Assembly (NCBI GenBank): GCA_032821775.1
Contig: JAVLRN010000014.1
Span: forward strand, 558,001-622,000
Reading direction: 5' to 3'
DNA: 64,000 nucleotides
From: Sanguinoderma infundibulare
Taxonomy: Eukaryota; Basidiomycota; Agaricomycetes; Polyporales; Polyporaceae
Under the pieces are notes generated by a model, which was given only the letters and a program-made list of their open reading frames with translations, searched no databases and was not told where the DNA came from. Position 1 is the stretch's first letter; each line of letters opens with the position of its first letter. Below are positions 24,062-35,274 of this stretch, piece by piece. The position numbers and the translations under genes were made by a program.

Positions 24062-27000
24062 ATGTCTCGCTATGCTGCCCTGGCCCCAGATGACTTTGAG
24101 CCAGATCCAGTAACCCCCCCTGGCCAGTCAAGCCAGATTGGGGATGACACCACCCCTAGGCCCCCGTCCCACATCTCCACATGCCCACCGTCACCATCAC
24201 CTGCCCTTGAGCCCATGCATGAACCATCCAAATGGATGTTCAATGAGGAGGAGTACGGTACCCTGGAAGAAGCGGTCAAGGCAGCAGGAACACACTATTT
24301 GGTCCACCCCCAGTACACTGATTGGATGTTGGCGGTAATTAATGACATAGTCAGAAAGGACCTCGCAGTGGCATACAACCAGCTTGGCAACAAGATGTAC
24401 GAGCATCGGAACATGGCAGTCCTTGAGCAGACCCAACTTGCTGAACAGCAAAAGGCCTTCGTCACTCACTTGGCTCTCATCAAAGAGACAGATGACATTC
24501 AGGAACGGATCAATGACCTGAAGGAGGAAAATGAGCAACTCTGCAAGGACTTTGATGTGCTCGACAGCAACAATGCGGTCCTCGTCAATGTTGTCAAGCA
24601 GCTCAAGTCACAAGTGGCTGCCCTCACTGCTGCTCCCCCTGTCACTGCTATCCCCTTCATGACCACACCCACTGCACCTGCACCCACTCCAGCAGGTAGT
24701 ACACACTGTCCAAAGGTGGCTGACCCCCCCAAGTTTAAAGGCAAGACCCCAGACCTCACAGTAGAGCAATGGCTTCAGAAACTTGGCATCTGGTTCTGAT
24801 ACCAGAACATCGTGAAGGAAGAGGACAAGATCACCACAGCCCTGATGTTTTTGGAGGGAGGAGCTCAGTCATACATGGATGATGTTGCTCAGGCTGCGGC
24901 AGACCAGTTGCCCCTTGGCACATGGCAGCACTTTGTCGACCGACTCAAGAGCAGCTACCGAGAGCTTGCACCTGAGAAGTCTGCCCAGCAGTCCTTGAAT
25001 GAGCTCTGTGCCTGGTCTCACTCGCCCATTGCCTCGTTTGCGGAGAACTTCTGCCATTTTGCCATCAAGTCCGGCTACTCAGATGCTGAGCTCATTCACC
25101 ACATTGATGCACAGTGCAAAGGAGACATCTGCACCACCATGGTCACACACCAGTCAATGCAGCCACATACCATCCCGACCAAGTGAGAAAACTTCCTAGA
25201 CTGGGCCCTCGCAATCGAGATGAACTACCGGAGCAATAAGTATCTGAAGGCCAGCTCATTGAGAACAACTAGGGACCCAGATGCCATGGACATTGATGCA
25301 GTGCGCAAACTGGAGAAGCTGTCAAAGGAACAGGAGGACTGGCTGTCAAAGAAGATGTGCTTCTGCTGTGGCAAACACCCATACAAACCTCACAAAAAGT
25401 GCCACGACCTGGTATATAAGGGCTGCTATGAGCTCCCTGACACCAAAGGGAAGGCCCCAGCTACCAGGATATGAACTGTCGAGGAGGAAGGCAAGCCAGA
25501 AGACCAAGGCCGCATGGAGTTTGTCATCAACACCCTCAAAGAGTTTGACTTGAAGAAGAGCAAGCCGGAGCCACAGGAGACCACTGCACGGATTGTCAAG
25601 GTTGCTGAGCAGGATTTTCTCGAGCAGATGTAACGGACACTGATCGTAACATCTGCCTTTGTACTAGTAGCGTAAACCACCTAGAGGAGTCATTTGTACC
25701 CAGGTCGAACTATCTATACCTCGCTTCGTCTCGCAGACAGCGACAGTCGCTCAATCTTAAACTCACCCTCAAACAAGGTATACGTGAAATCCAGTCAGAA
25801 GGGCTCACTGACTGTGGAGCCTATTCAAACTTTGCTCACTACTGGTTCGTGCAACAACACAGTTTGAAACTTCGTCGTCTCTCATGGAAAATCTGAGTCT
25901 ACAATGCTGATGCCACTGAGAACAAAAAAGGCCTCATCACTCACTATGTTCGATGCCTTGTCACTATCGGCAATCACACCAGCTGGGAGTCCCTCCTTGT
26001 CACTGACATAGGCAACCAGGACATCATCATTGGCATGACATATCTGCGATAACACAACCCTGAAATCGACTGGAAGGCCAGCCGAGTGGAGTTTACCTGA
26101 TGCCCCCATGCTTGCAAGCCTAAGGCTGTTTTAGTACAGGACAAAGAAATACAGGCAGTTCAAGAGCCATGCCTAGAGGAGTTTGCACAGGATAGCTATG
26201 GCCAGCTTAGCTCAGAACCATGGGGTGACCCTGATCAGTTTGTGCATTGGATGCAGTTTTCAGATGACCCCAATGCACGCATCCTTCATGCTCGAGTTGA
26301 GGAAAAGACAGAACAGGAACCATTGCCAGGAGAACAGGACAAGGACTACTGGTCCAGTCATGTACCCTCACACTACCATCACTATGGTGATGTGTTCTCC
26401 AAAAAGGCCTCGGAACGGATGCCAACACACAAGGCCTATGATCATGTCATCGAACTAGCAGAGGGTGCCCATCTACCCAAGCCCGCCAAGCTTTACCCGC
26501 TAAACCCTCAGGAGTGTAACTCGCTAGATGGATGGATTGATGAGCAGGAAGCTAAGAGATACATTCAGAAGTTTAAAAGCCCTGCAGCAGCACCTGTCTT
26601 CTCTGTCAAGAAGAAGGATGGCAGTTTACATCTCATGCAAGACTATCGAGCCCTCAATGCAGCAACCAAGAAAGACAAGTTCCCAATCCCTCACATCCCT
26701 GACCTCATTGATTGACTCTCTCAGTCATCCATCTTCACCTCTCTAGACCTAAGGTGGGGATACAACAATGTACGCATTCGAGAAGGCGATGAGGAGAAGG
26801 CAGCATTTATCACTCACCGAGGCCTATATGAGCCAACAGTCATGACATTCGGCCTTTGCAACGCTCCAAGCACTTTTCAGGCCATGATGAACAAGATTCT
26901 CAAGGAGGAAATCGCAACTGGCCATGTGGTAGTCTACATTGACAACATTCTCATCTTCACGGATGATCTCACTTTCCACCAGCAACTCATGAAAAGAGTA

Positions 27001-29287
27001 CTGCAGAAGCTATGAGCTAACGACCTCTTCATCAAACCTAAAAAGTGCTGTTTTGAACAGGCATCTGTAGAGTTTCTCAGCCTCATCATCTCAAAGGACT
27101 CAATCACGATGGACCCATCCAAGGTGGAGGGTGTCACAAACTGGCCAACACCAACAAAAGTCATACATGTGCAAGCATTCCTCGGCCTTGCCAACTTCTA
27201 CTGCCGTTTTGTCAAAGACTTCTCAAAGCTCACTCGCCCTTTCACGATGCTCACCTGCAAGGATGCACCTTGGCAATGGGGAGAAGTGCAGGAAATGGCT
27301 TTTCAAAGCCTCAAGACTGCATTCACCACAGCCCCGATCCTTCAGATTCCCAGCGACACTGCACCATTCTGTCTTGAGACTGACTCCTCGGACTTTGCAA
27401 CTGGAGCAGTGCTTGAACAGCTAGGCGAGGATAACCTCTGGCACCCTGTAGCATTCTACTCCAAGTCCCTAAACGAGCATGAGCGAAACTACAAGATCTA
27501 TGACAAGGAGCTGCTGGCAATTATACGAGTGCTGGAGGAATATCGTCATTACTTGGAAGGACACCCTATGCCAGTTGAGATCTGGTCAGACCATCTCAAC
27601 CTCACCTACTTCCGCCAGGCCCAGAAACTCACTCGTCGTCAGGCTCAATGGAGTCTCTTTCTCTCACGTTTCAACTTCACCCTGCTACACTGCCCTGGGA
27701 AGACAATGCTCCATGCGGATCCTCTGTCCAGGAGGCCAGATCATGAAGAGGGGGTAAGCAGTGATAATGAAGGCCAGATGCTGCTGAAACTGGAGTTTTT
27801 CGCCATCAAAGCAATCCAGCCGATGCATGCCTCAGTTGTTGATGATGCCCAGTTACTTGAGAAAATCAAGAAGGCCCTCGAAGATGACAAGATGACCAAG
27901 GATTACAAGTCACTGCTCAACAGCGGTCCACAGGAGTTTGGAAAATCACTTCAGGAATGGAACTTTGAGAACGGTTTACTGCTACATAGGGGAAAAGTTT
28001 ATGTTCCAAAGGACAGGGAGCTACGACTTGAGCTTCTCAAGCTTCACCATGACACAGTGCTCGCAGGACACTCAGGTTGCTGGAAGACTCAAGAGCTCAT
28101 CAGCTGTAACTACTGGTGGTCAGGAATGTCAGTCGATGTGAAGAAGTATGTCAAGGGATGTGACACTTGCCAAAGGAACAAAGCCTTATGACACCCTCCG
28201 TTTAGCCTGCTACAGCCAAATGACATCCCCGCTGGCCCTTGGGAAATCTGGAGCATTGACCTCATCACCCAGCTTCCCCCATCAATCGACAAGCATGGCA
28301 ATGTCTATACTGCTATAGTGGTGGTAGTGGACCAGTTAATCAAACACTCCCATTTCTTTGCATGCGATGACCACTTCTCAGCTGCTGATGCTGCAGACCT
28401 GATATACGAACAGATCTTGAAGCTCCATGGCATCCCCAGACAGATCATTTTAGACCGAGGAACACAGTTTGCAAGTGCAGTGTTTAAGGAGTTTTGCTGG
28501 AAACTAGGCATCTGAGCCTCAATGTCGACAGTGTACCACCCTCAGACTGATGGGCAAACAGAACGGGTCAACCAGTTGCTGGAACAGTACTTATACATCT
28601 TCACTGAACACCGGCCAGATGACTGGGCCTCCCTCCTCTCCACTGCCGAGTTCTTCTATAACAATGCAGCACATGAGTCCACAGGGCTCTCCCTGTTCTT
28701 TGTGGAGTATGGTTATCACCCCAAAATGGCCCCAGACATTCAAGGAGAGCTTGGTTTTCCATCCCTAGAAGACATCTTCCAGTACCACACTGAAGCTCGA
28801 GAACAGGCACAAGCATCCATGACCCTCGCTGCAGAGCGAATGAAGTGGTACTATGATCAGCACAAGGAAGCTGTCCTGTTCAAGGTTGGAGACAAGGTTA
28901 TGCTCAAAGGGAAGGACCTCAAGATCAAACAGTCAGCAGCCAAGCTGTCTGCCAAGAACTTTGGTCCCTATGAGATCATCGAACAAGTTGGTCCTGTCGA
29001 CTTCCGTCTTCAGCTCCCCCCTAGCAACAAGGTACACCCTGTCTTCCATGCCTCCAAACTCATTCCCTACTATGAGGATGAGATTGGCAACCGCAACCCG
29101 TTAAAGCCAGGGCCGATAGAAGTGGAAGGACATGATGAGTTTGAGGTGGATAAAATCCTTGACTTCAAGGTTGCCTATGGATATGTCCAGTACCTTGTGA
29201 AATGGCTTGGGTATGATGACAGTGAAGCCACATGGGAGCCTGTACGACATGTCAAACACTGCAAGGAGCTGGTCAATGAGTTTCATG
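24062..29287 (+). pseudogene. Gypsy gag-pol, decayed
   Basis: Gag starts MSRYAALAPDD (24062) and has a coiled-coil part (about 24380-24610), a capsid-like part and a knuckle-like Cys cluster CFCCGKHPYKPHKKC (25360). Pol lies in a different frame. It has a protease with TDCGAYSNF where D-S-G would be expected, RT (LDLRWGYNNVRI, FGLCNAPSTFQ, then YIDN instead of YIDD at 26938), RNase H (FCLETDSSDFATGAVL), an integrase zinc region (HHDTVLAGHSG and CDTCQRN), a catalytic core (ILDRGTQFAS, HPQTDGQTERVNQ) and a chromodomain (YLVKWLGYDDSEATWEP). In-frame stops are at 24797, 25184, 25472 and 25631 in gag, and at 25894, 26050, 26098, 26713, 27013, 28189 and 28513 in pol; nine are TGA and two TAA. The C-terminus continues at 34613 after the Copia insertion. 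Confidence 0.9.
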
Positions 29288-29721
29288 TGTGAACGAGACT
29301 AGCGGCGAGCGCGAGCGAGCAGCTCAGTCAGGAGAAAGAAGACTAGTATATTCGGACGTGTAAGTACCTAGCGGCGAGCGCGAGCGAGCAGCTCAGTCAG
29401 GAGAAAGAAGACTAGTATATTCGGACGTGTAAGTACCTAGCGGCGAGCGCGAGCGAGCAGCTATGGTACAACATAAGTAACTCGTAAGTACGTAAGGATC
29501 GTGGGGAGACACACCTCAGTCAGGAGAAAGAAGACTGAGGTGCTCGGGACGCGAGGGAGCAAGTATATGTGTAACGACAGGGCGCGGAGCGGCGGGAAGT
29601 ACGGAAAAGGGAATGGCGCGTCAGGCGGTATCGTATGTATACTAAAGAAGTATAGTAAAGGTCCGGAAACACAGAACCTGTCAGTAAACGTCAGGCGCAC
29701 GTCAGCGCTTGATATCTAACA
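29288..29721 (-). repeat. Copia 3' LTR (434 bp)
   Basis: Lies downstream of pol with respect to the minus-strand element. It holds two full tandem copies of a 69-bp unit starting AGCGGCGAGCGCGAG plus a partial third, while the other LTR has one copy plus a partial one; this accounts exactly for the 69-bp length difference. The purine tract GAGGGGGAG just inside (29722-29730, minus strand) fits the plus-strand primer. Confidence 0.88.
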
Positions 29722-29728
29722 CTCCCCC

Positions 29729-32700
29729 TCAAGGCTGACGGAGCCCCAGCAGGTGCGACAGAGCCTGGACCTTCGCGCACAGCAGCGCTTTGGTGAGGAG
29801 GTCTGCGGCCATATCATTAGTGGGGCACCAGCGGGGTTCGAGAATCTTCCGGTTGACAAGTTCGCGAATATGATGGAAGCGAATGTCGATGTGTTTTGTG
29901 CGAGTGTGGAAGACATCAGCATTCTTGATAACGTTGAGGGCGCTCCGGTTGTCACAGAGGAGCGGCATGGGAGTTGATGGGGGCGTGGTGAGTTCTGCGA
30001 GGAGGCTGCGAAGCCAGACAGCCTCGCGCGCGGCCTCGGAAGTGGCAATATACTCGGCTTCGGGGGTGGATAGCGCGAGGATAGGCTGTTTCGAGGAGCG
30101 CCAGCTGATTGCGCCGCCGTGGAAGAGGAAGGCGTAGCCGGTAATCGAATGCCGGTGTGCCTGGGAGGCAAAGTCGGCATCCGAGTAACCCAGTAAGCCG
30201 TCGGACGTCGAGCCAAAAGAGAGGACGTGATCGCGGGTCCCCTTGAGGTAGCGCAGTACGCGCTTCGCGGCTTCCCAGTGGAGCGGAGCAGGGTCGGCCA
30301 TGAAGCGGGCGAGAGTTGATACGACGAAGGCAACGTCGGGGCGAGTGCCAGTCGCTGCGTACATGAGGGAGCCCACAAGTTGGGCGTAAGGGATAGGTCG
30401 CATTTCTTCTCGAATTGCGTCATCGAGGGTGAAGTCGAAGAGGTTGCTATGAGGGTCAAGTGGAAGAGAGAGTGCGTGCGCGTCAGACATGTTGAAGCGC
30501 ACGAGCATGGTGTCAATGTATGCTGCCTGAGAGAGAGAGATGGTCCGCGCGGCACGGTCGCGACGGATCTCGAAGCCGAGGAGCCAGTGGGCTTCCCCAA
30601 GGTCGACAATCTCATAGCGAGCGCGGAGCTGGTCCTTGAGCGCGCGCAGGAGTCGGGTGCCATTGACGACGAGGATACAGTCATCGACGTGAATGATGAT
30701 GATGATCACGGCGCCATCCTGTAGGTAGTAAAAGACTCCCGGATCATGTGCGCTGCGCGACAGGCCCAACTCGTCCATGAGAGCACAAACCTTGCAGTAC
30801 CACTGTAGGCCGGCCTGCTTGAGGCCGTAGAGTGCCTTCTTGAGGCGCCAGACGAGGCGCGTCGGGCCCGAGACCTCAAAACCAAGTGGTTGACGCATGT
30901 ATATGGTCTCCTCGAGGTCGCCGTTGAGGTATGCGTTCTTGAAATCGATCTGATGGATCTCCCAGTCGTTGGCGGTGGCGAGGGTGAGGATGAGACGGAA
31001 TGATGATGGTCGAGCAGTCAGAGAGGCAGTTTTGTCGAAATCGAGCCCGGGGATCTGAGCAAAGCCCTGCGCACAAAGGCGCGCCTTGAGCTTGGTGACC
31101 ACATTATGCTCGTCCCTCTTCTTTCGAAGTGCCCAAACGGAGCCGATAATGTTTGCTCCCGGTGGAGCCTCGACCAAATCGTAGGTGTCCATCTTCGCGA
31201 TGCGGTCGAGTTCTTCCGTCATCGCCACTCTCCACTTCTCGCATTCAGGTCCCGCCATTGCGTCACGGTAAGAAGGTTCATCGTCCGAGCTCATAGCGGC
31301 GAGTGCGTAGACGGTCGCGCTCGGGCAGGCGCCGGTGTCAACGGTTGACACATCTTCGTAGCCGCCAGGATACTCGGTTTCCTCCTCTCCATCACCATAC
31401 TCCCCCTGTTCCTCCCCCTCGGGCTCTCTCTGGCTCTCGGAGGGCACTGCAACGCGTGCCGAGCCGCCTAGGATCGACTTCGGAACACGCTGCGCGCCCC
31501 TCCCACCCGTGGTGCCTACTGCGGCCTGCAAGTCGCGGATCCAGCCAGCTGGCTTGCGGACTCGCTTTGGACGGCCGGTCTGCTCTGCGGTCTCCGGCAA
31601 TGGCTCTAGGACGACGCTAGGCGACTTCAGCGGCTCGTCTAACGGCTCGGGTGGCGAGGAAGGGTCGGGAGGAGATGTAGGAGGCGAGGTGGAAGGCGGG
31701 TTTGGGTGGTTTTGGGAGGAGGGGGCCGCCTGGGGCAGGTTATGGTGTGGCGTGGCCACATCATGACTTGCTTGTGGTGTGGCGTGGCTGGGGGTGGGGG
31801 CAGATGCCGATGAGCTCGGAGGAGGAGGAGGAGGAGATGCGCTCGGGGCGCCATCAGGTGTGTTCTCCCCCTCGAACTGAGTGCGGACTGAGACGATTGC
31901 TCCGTTGTCCGGTTCGAAATTGACATTCCGTTCGACGGAGACGATTTGCTGCCCAGGGGTTCGCTCCGGCCAGTAGATCTTGTGGCCTTTGCTGTCCGGA
32001 GCGAATCCCACCCACCGGCCGCGCTTGGACTTGGGGTCAAGCTTACCGGTGTTCTCCTGCAGGACCCAGGCGTATGCGCCGAAGTGTGGTAAGCTGGACA
32101 AATCCGGCTTCTCCCCTGTGGCTAACTCGCGTGGCGTTGAACCGGGGGTGTTCTTCGACGTCGTGCAGTTGCGGAGCCAGGTGGAGTGCAGGACGGCCTC
32201 GCCCCAGAGGAACTTCGGAAGGCGGGCGTCGAAGAGGAGGGCGCGGGCGTGTTCAACCGTGGTGCGGTTGAGCCACTCCCCCTTGCCATTCTGCTGCGGC
32301 GAATTGTGGACGGTGAGGCGGCGGGTCATCCCCTCGGACTCCAGGTGAGCCGTGAACTCGTGGCCGGTGTACTCACCACCACGGTCGCTCTGTAGGGTCT
32401 CGATTGAGGTGGCACCGCGATGCACCTTTGCCCACGCCTCATACGACTGGTACTGGTCGAGCGCGTTGCTCTTGTTTCACATGAGGGCGACGACGGCTTC
32501 ATCGGAGTAGTCGTCGAGGAAGGTGATGAAGTAGTCTTTCTGGTCCCAGGTACGAACTTGTGCTTTTCCCCAAACGTCTGTGTGTACACGTTGACCATAA
32601 CGTGTTGACGGTGGGCTCGCGCGCTCCTTCGGGAATGGTGCGCGGGCCTGCTTTGCTTGTTTGCAGACATCACAAAACTGAACCTCGGCGGTCACGTCGA

Positions 32701-34216
32701 GTTCGATGCCCATCACGACACCCTCCGTGACCATTTTGCGCAAGGTCGGGGGGTAGATGTGCCCCATCCGGCGGTGGAACTCCAGGTCCGACAGTGTTGC
32801 GGCGGCGGTTTCAGCTGCCTGCGAGTTCGTGACGGGTTCAATGCCTAGGAGGGGATAGAGGCCTTTGCGAGCGGGGATGGGGCGGAGGGAATTTCCGGCG
32901 GGGGTGGTGATGAGGCAGCCGTTTTGGGAAAATTGAACCTGGTAGCCTGCGTTGATGAGGCAGCTGACGGAGATGAGAGCAACGGGCATGGAGGGGGCGT
33001 AGAGAACACGACGTAGAGTAAACTCATCGGTTCGATTTGTATTACTGGTGGTTAAGGCAATACGAACGTCCCCCTCACCAACTGCATGGAATGTGTGCCC
33101 GTCTGCGGACTGGATGGGGATGGGGGCAATTTCCCGGAAGGTCACGAAGTTGTCGCGGCAGGGATCGAAATGACGAGACACGCCGGAATCCGTGAGGCGG
33201 GTGAAGCGATCGAGGGGCAGGTGATGTGCGGAAACGTTTGAGAAGTCGGTTGCAATGATGTAGGCGGACTCCCCCCAGAACGAATAGGAGTGAAGGGTAT
33301 CATTGCCGTTGGACGCACCCGCTACATTGCCTTGTGCTACGTTCGCGTTCTCCCCTGGTTGTCTGTTGGACACGCCTCCGCCTGTGCCCTTCCCCTTCCC
33401 TTTCTTCCGACGTCTTGGCCCCTGGCCCTCGCTCCCACCGCCTTTGCTCCAGCACTGTGCCTTGGTGTGTCCCTCCTTGTTGCAATTGAAGCACTTGATG
33501 CCGCCGCGCGCCGCCATAGCAGTGGCGTTCGAGGATTCGGCGTCCATCGCGTGTTCGTCTCGGGCGATCTCCGTGATACTCTGAAGGAGGTCGTTGGGAG
33601 AGAGGACGTTGCCGGCAGCGCGTGCGGTGACTTGGAGGGCTCGGACGGCAGGGCGGTAGTTGGCTGGGAGGAGTGAGAGGATGTAGACCTTGTATTGATC
33701 ATCCGAGAGCGCGCCGCCGGCCGTCACGTACTCAGCACGAAGGCGCGCGAGTTCCGTGAGAAGCGGGCGGGGGTCGACTCCTTCCTCGCAGCGGAGCTGT
33801 TGCATGCGGGAGAGGATGCTGACCTGGACGAAGTCACCTTGGTTGTCATACTTCGAGGTGACGACTTGCCAAGCCTCGTCGGCGCGCGTCTTGGTTACAA
33901 TGTCGAGCTTAAGGGATTCGGGGACCGTCTGAAGAAGGAGGGTCTTGATGGTCGCATGATTGCCAAGCCACTTGTTGAGCACGGTTTCGTACCGCTCGTC
34001 AGCGTCTGAATCGACGCCAAGCGCTGTGGGCACGACAGGTTGACGCTCCCGGCCCTCGAGGTACCGCCGGAGGCTCTTCGATTGGACGACGGTGAGGAAC
34101 TGGGCCTTATAAAGGACCCAGTTCAAGCCGTCCTCCTTAAGGGCAGGGATCTTCACGGTTGAGGTGGATTCCGGCTGGGAAGAGGGGTCGGGGGTGATCC
34201 TGTGGACGTCGGCCAT
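29729..34216 (-). pseudogene. Copia gag-pol polyprotein, one nonsense codon
   Basis: One frame of 1496 codons from MADVHRITPDPSSQ to the stop at 29729, broken only by a TGA at 32477-32479. In order: Gag with the zinc knuckle CFNCNKEGHTKAQC (about 33480), protease LTDSGVSRHF, integrase with a zinc site (FHRRMGHI, CDVCKQAK) and core (HTDVWG, LQSDRGGEYTGHEF, NSPQQNGKGEWLNRT), RT (QIDFKNAYLNGDLEETIYM, HVDDCILVVNG with the catalytic Asp pair) and RNase H (GYSDADFASQAHRHS, LALSTPEAEYIATSEA). The TGA falls in the integrase core between the first and second catalytic Asp. All other motifs look intact, which implies recent activity. Confidence 0.92.
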
Positions 34217-34230
34217 GGCTCGGAGCAGCA

Positions 34231-34242
34231 GGGCTCATAACC
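34231..34242 (-). promoter_or_regulatory. Copia primer-binding site complementary to the initiator tRNA anticodon arm
   Basis: Directly next to the 5' LTR the plus strand reads GGGCTCATAACC, the anticodon stem-loop of eukaryotic initiator tRNA-Met (CAU inside). The element's own strand therefore carries the complement, as in Drosophila copia and Ty5, which prime with a half tRNA cut in the anticodon loop. Twelve bases match the known consensus. Confidence 0.75.
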
Positions 34243-34607
34243 TGTGAACGAGACTAGCAGCGAGCGCGAGCGAGCAGCTCAGTCAGGAGAAAGAAGACTA
34301 GTATATTCGGACGTGTAAGTACCTAGCGGCGAGCGCGAGTGAGCAGCTATGGTACAACATAAGTAACTCGTAAGTACGTAAGGATCGTGGGGAGACGCAC
34401 CTCAGTCAGGAGAAAGAAGACTGAGGTGCTCGGGACGTGAGGGAGCAAGTATATGTGTAACGACAGGGCGCGGAGCGGCGGGAAGTACGGAAAAGGGAAT
34501 GGCGCGTCAGGCGGTATCGTATGTATACTAAAGAAGTATAGTAAAGGTCCGGAAACACAGAACCTGTCAGTAAACGTCGGGCGCACGTCAGCGCTTGATA
34601 TCTAACA
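34243..34607 (-). repeat. Copia 5' LTR (365 bp)
   Basis: This is the 5' LTR of the minus-strand element, upstream of its gag start at 34216. Both LTRs share the same ends and internal sequence apart from the 69-bp unit and about five transitions. Confidence 0.88.
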
Positions 34608-34612
34608 TCATG

Positions 34613-34734
34613 CCACACACCCTGATGCTGTCCAGCCTATCTCTCTCACCAACCCCTGGCCAGTACATGCACAGTTCAATCATCATATTTGGAATGTCCA
34701 CTTCACAGGAGCTCAGGTCTTGAAGAGGAGGTAG
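34613..34734 (+). pseudogene. Gypsy pol C-terminal tail, cut off by the Copia
   Basis: After the duplicated TCATG the pol frame resumes (THPDAVQPISLTNPWPVH and on, ending at a TAG), giving about 40 more residues beyond the chromodomain. The purine tract GAAGAGGAGGTAG touches the 3' LTR start and would serve as the plus-strand primer. The apparent stop at 29290 is a junction artefact. Confidence 0.75.
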
Positions 34735-35269
34735 TGTCATGGTTTTTCGCGCCACATTTGGCAACATTCCATTTCTGAAGGCCGGCACAGCCCGGGCAGT
34801 ATTTATCATTATCTTCCATCCTATCTTATCTGGGGGTGTGACCCCAGATACTGTTTATCATATCTTATCTCTCAAGGCCGGCCCAGAAGGAGCCCAGTTC
34901 TGGTCCATCATTGGTCATTGTTATGTAAATAGGTTCCCTTATTGTTCTCTGACCTCATGGCAGCCTCATGGCAGCCTCATGGTAGCCTCATTGTTCCTTC
35001 ATATATGTGCCAAACACGGCCACACAGGACATGGTCTGTGCACCCTTCTGTAATAGTATATAAGGGCTGTGAGGTGGGCTCAGAGACCTTAGATTCTGTC
35101 TCTTGTTCTCTTCCCCCTCCACTGTAGGCAGCTTAACAGCCCCTGCCACCACTTGTCTCCTCACCTAGACAATCCATCCTCTTTGCCTCTGCCCACTCTA
35201 CTGTGTGTCAGCCCACACCAGTAAGCTCTGTTTTTGTTTTGTTTGTGGTGCAGTCGCTCAGCTGTGACA
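34735..35269 (+). repeat. Gypsy 3' LTR
   Basis: 535 bp, same length as the 5' LTR, with the same TATA box, tandem 11-mers and self-priming 11-mer. It ends TGACA followed by the target duplication GCCTC. Confidence 0.92.
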
Positions 35270-35274
35270 GCCTC

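Larger units (their letters stand above)
29288..34607 (-). mobile_element. Copia (Ty1-type) LTR retrotransposon inside the Gypsy
   Basis: The 5.3-kb element is flanked by the 5-bp duplication TCATG (29283-29287 and 34608-34612) and inserted in the last codons of the Gypsy pol. In plus orientation the LTRs start TGTGAACGAG and end TATCTAACA. Gene order is gag, protease, integrase, RT, RNase H, typical of Copia. Unlike the Gypsy it is CpG-rich and nearly intact. The LTRs differ by five transitions at CpG sites by my count, plus one 69-bp repeat unit. Confidence 0.93.
22714..35269 (+). mobile_element. Gypsy (Ty3-type) chromovirus LTR retrotransposon, nested host of a Copia
   Basis: Two 535-bp LTRs (22714-23248 and 34735-35269) start TGTCA and end TGACA, flanked by the 5-bp duplication GCCTC (22709-22713 and 35270-35274). 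Gene order is gag, protease, RT, RNase H, integrase, chromodomain, so it is a chromovirus. Without the Copia insertion it is about 7.2 kb. The LTRs differ at 8 positions by my count, all transitions, 6 of them at CpG-derived sites. The coding region is heavily decayed. Confidence 0.92.

Noticed and set aside
24797..28515. Repeated in-frame TGA codons as recoding (selenocysteine or an altered code)
   Set aside because: Nearby host genes use TGA as an ordinary stop; the TGA positions mostly fit mutated CGA codons, and the element carries other lesions (TAA, YIDN).
29281..29292. TGA at 29290 as the true end of the Gypsy polyprotein
   Set aside because: The codon is made by the Copia LTR sequence; the original frame resumes at 34613.
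29288..29460. Repeat array resembling a CRISPR
   Set aside because: It is a 69-bp tandem duplication without spacers inside a Copia LTR in a eukaryotic genome.
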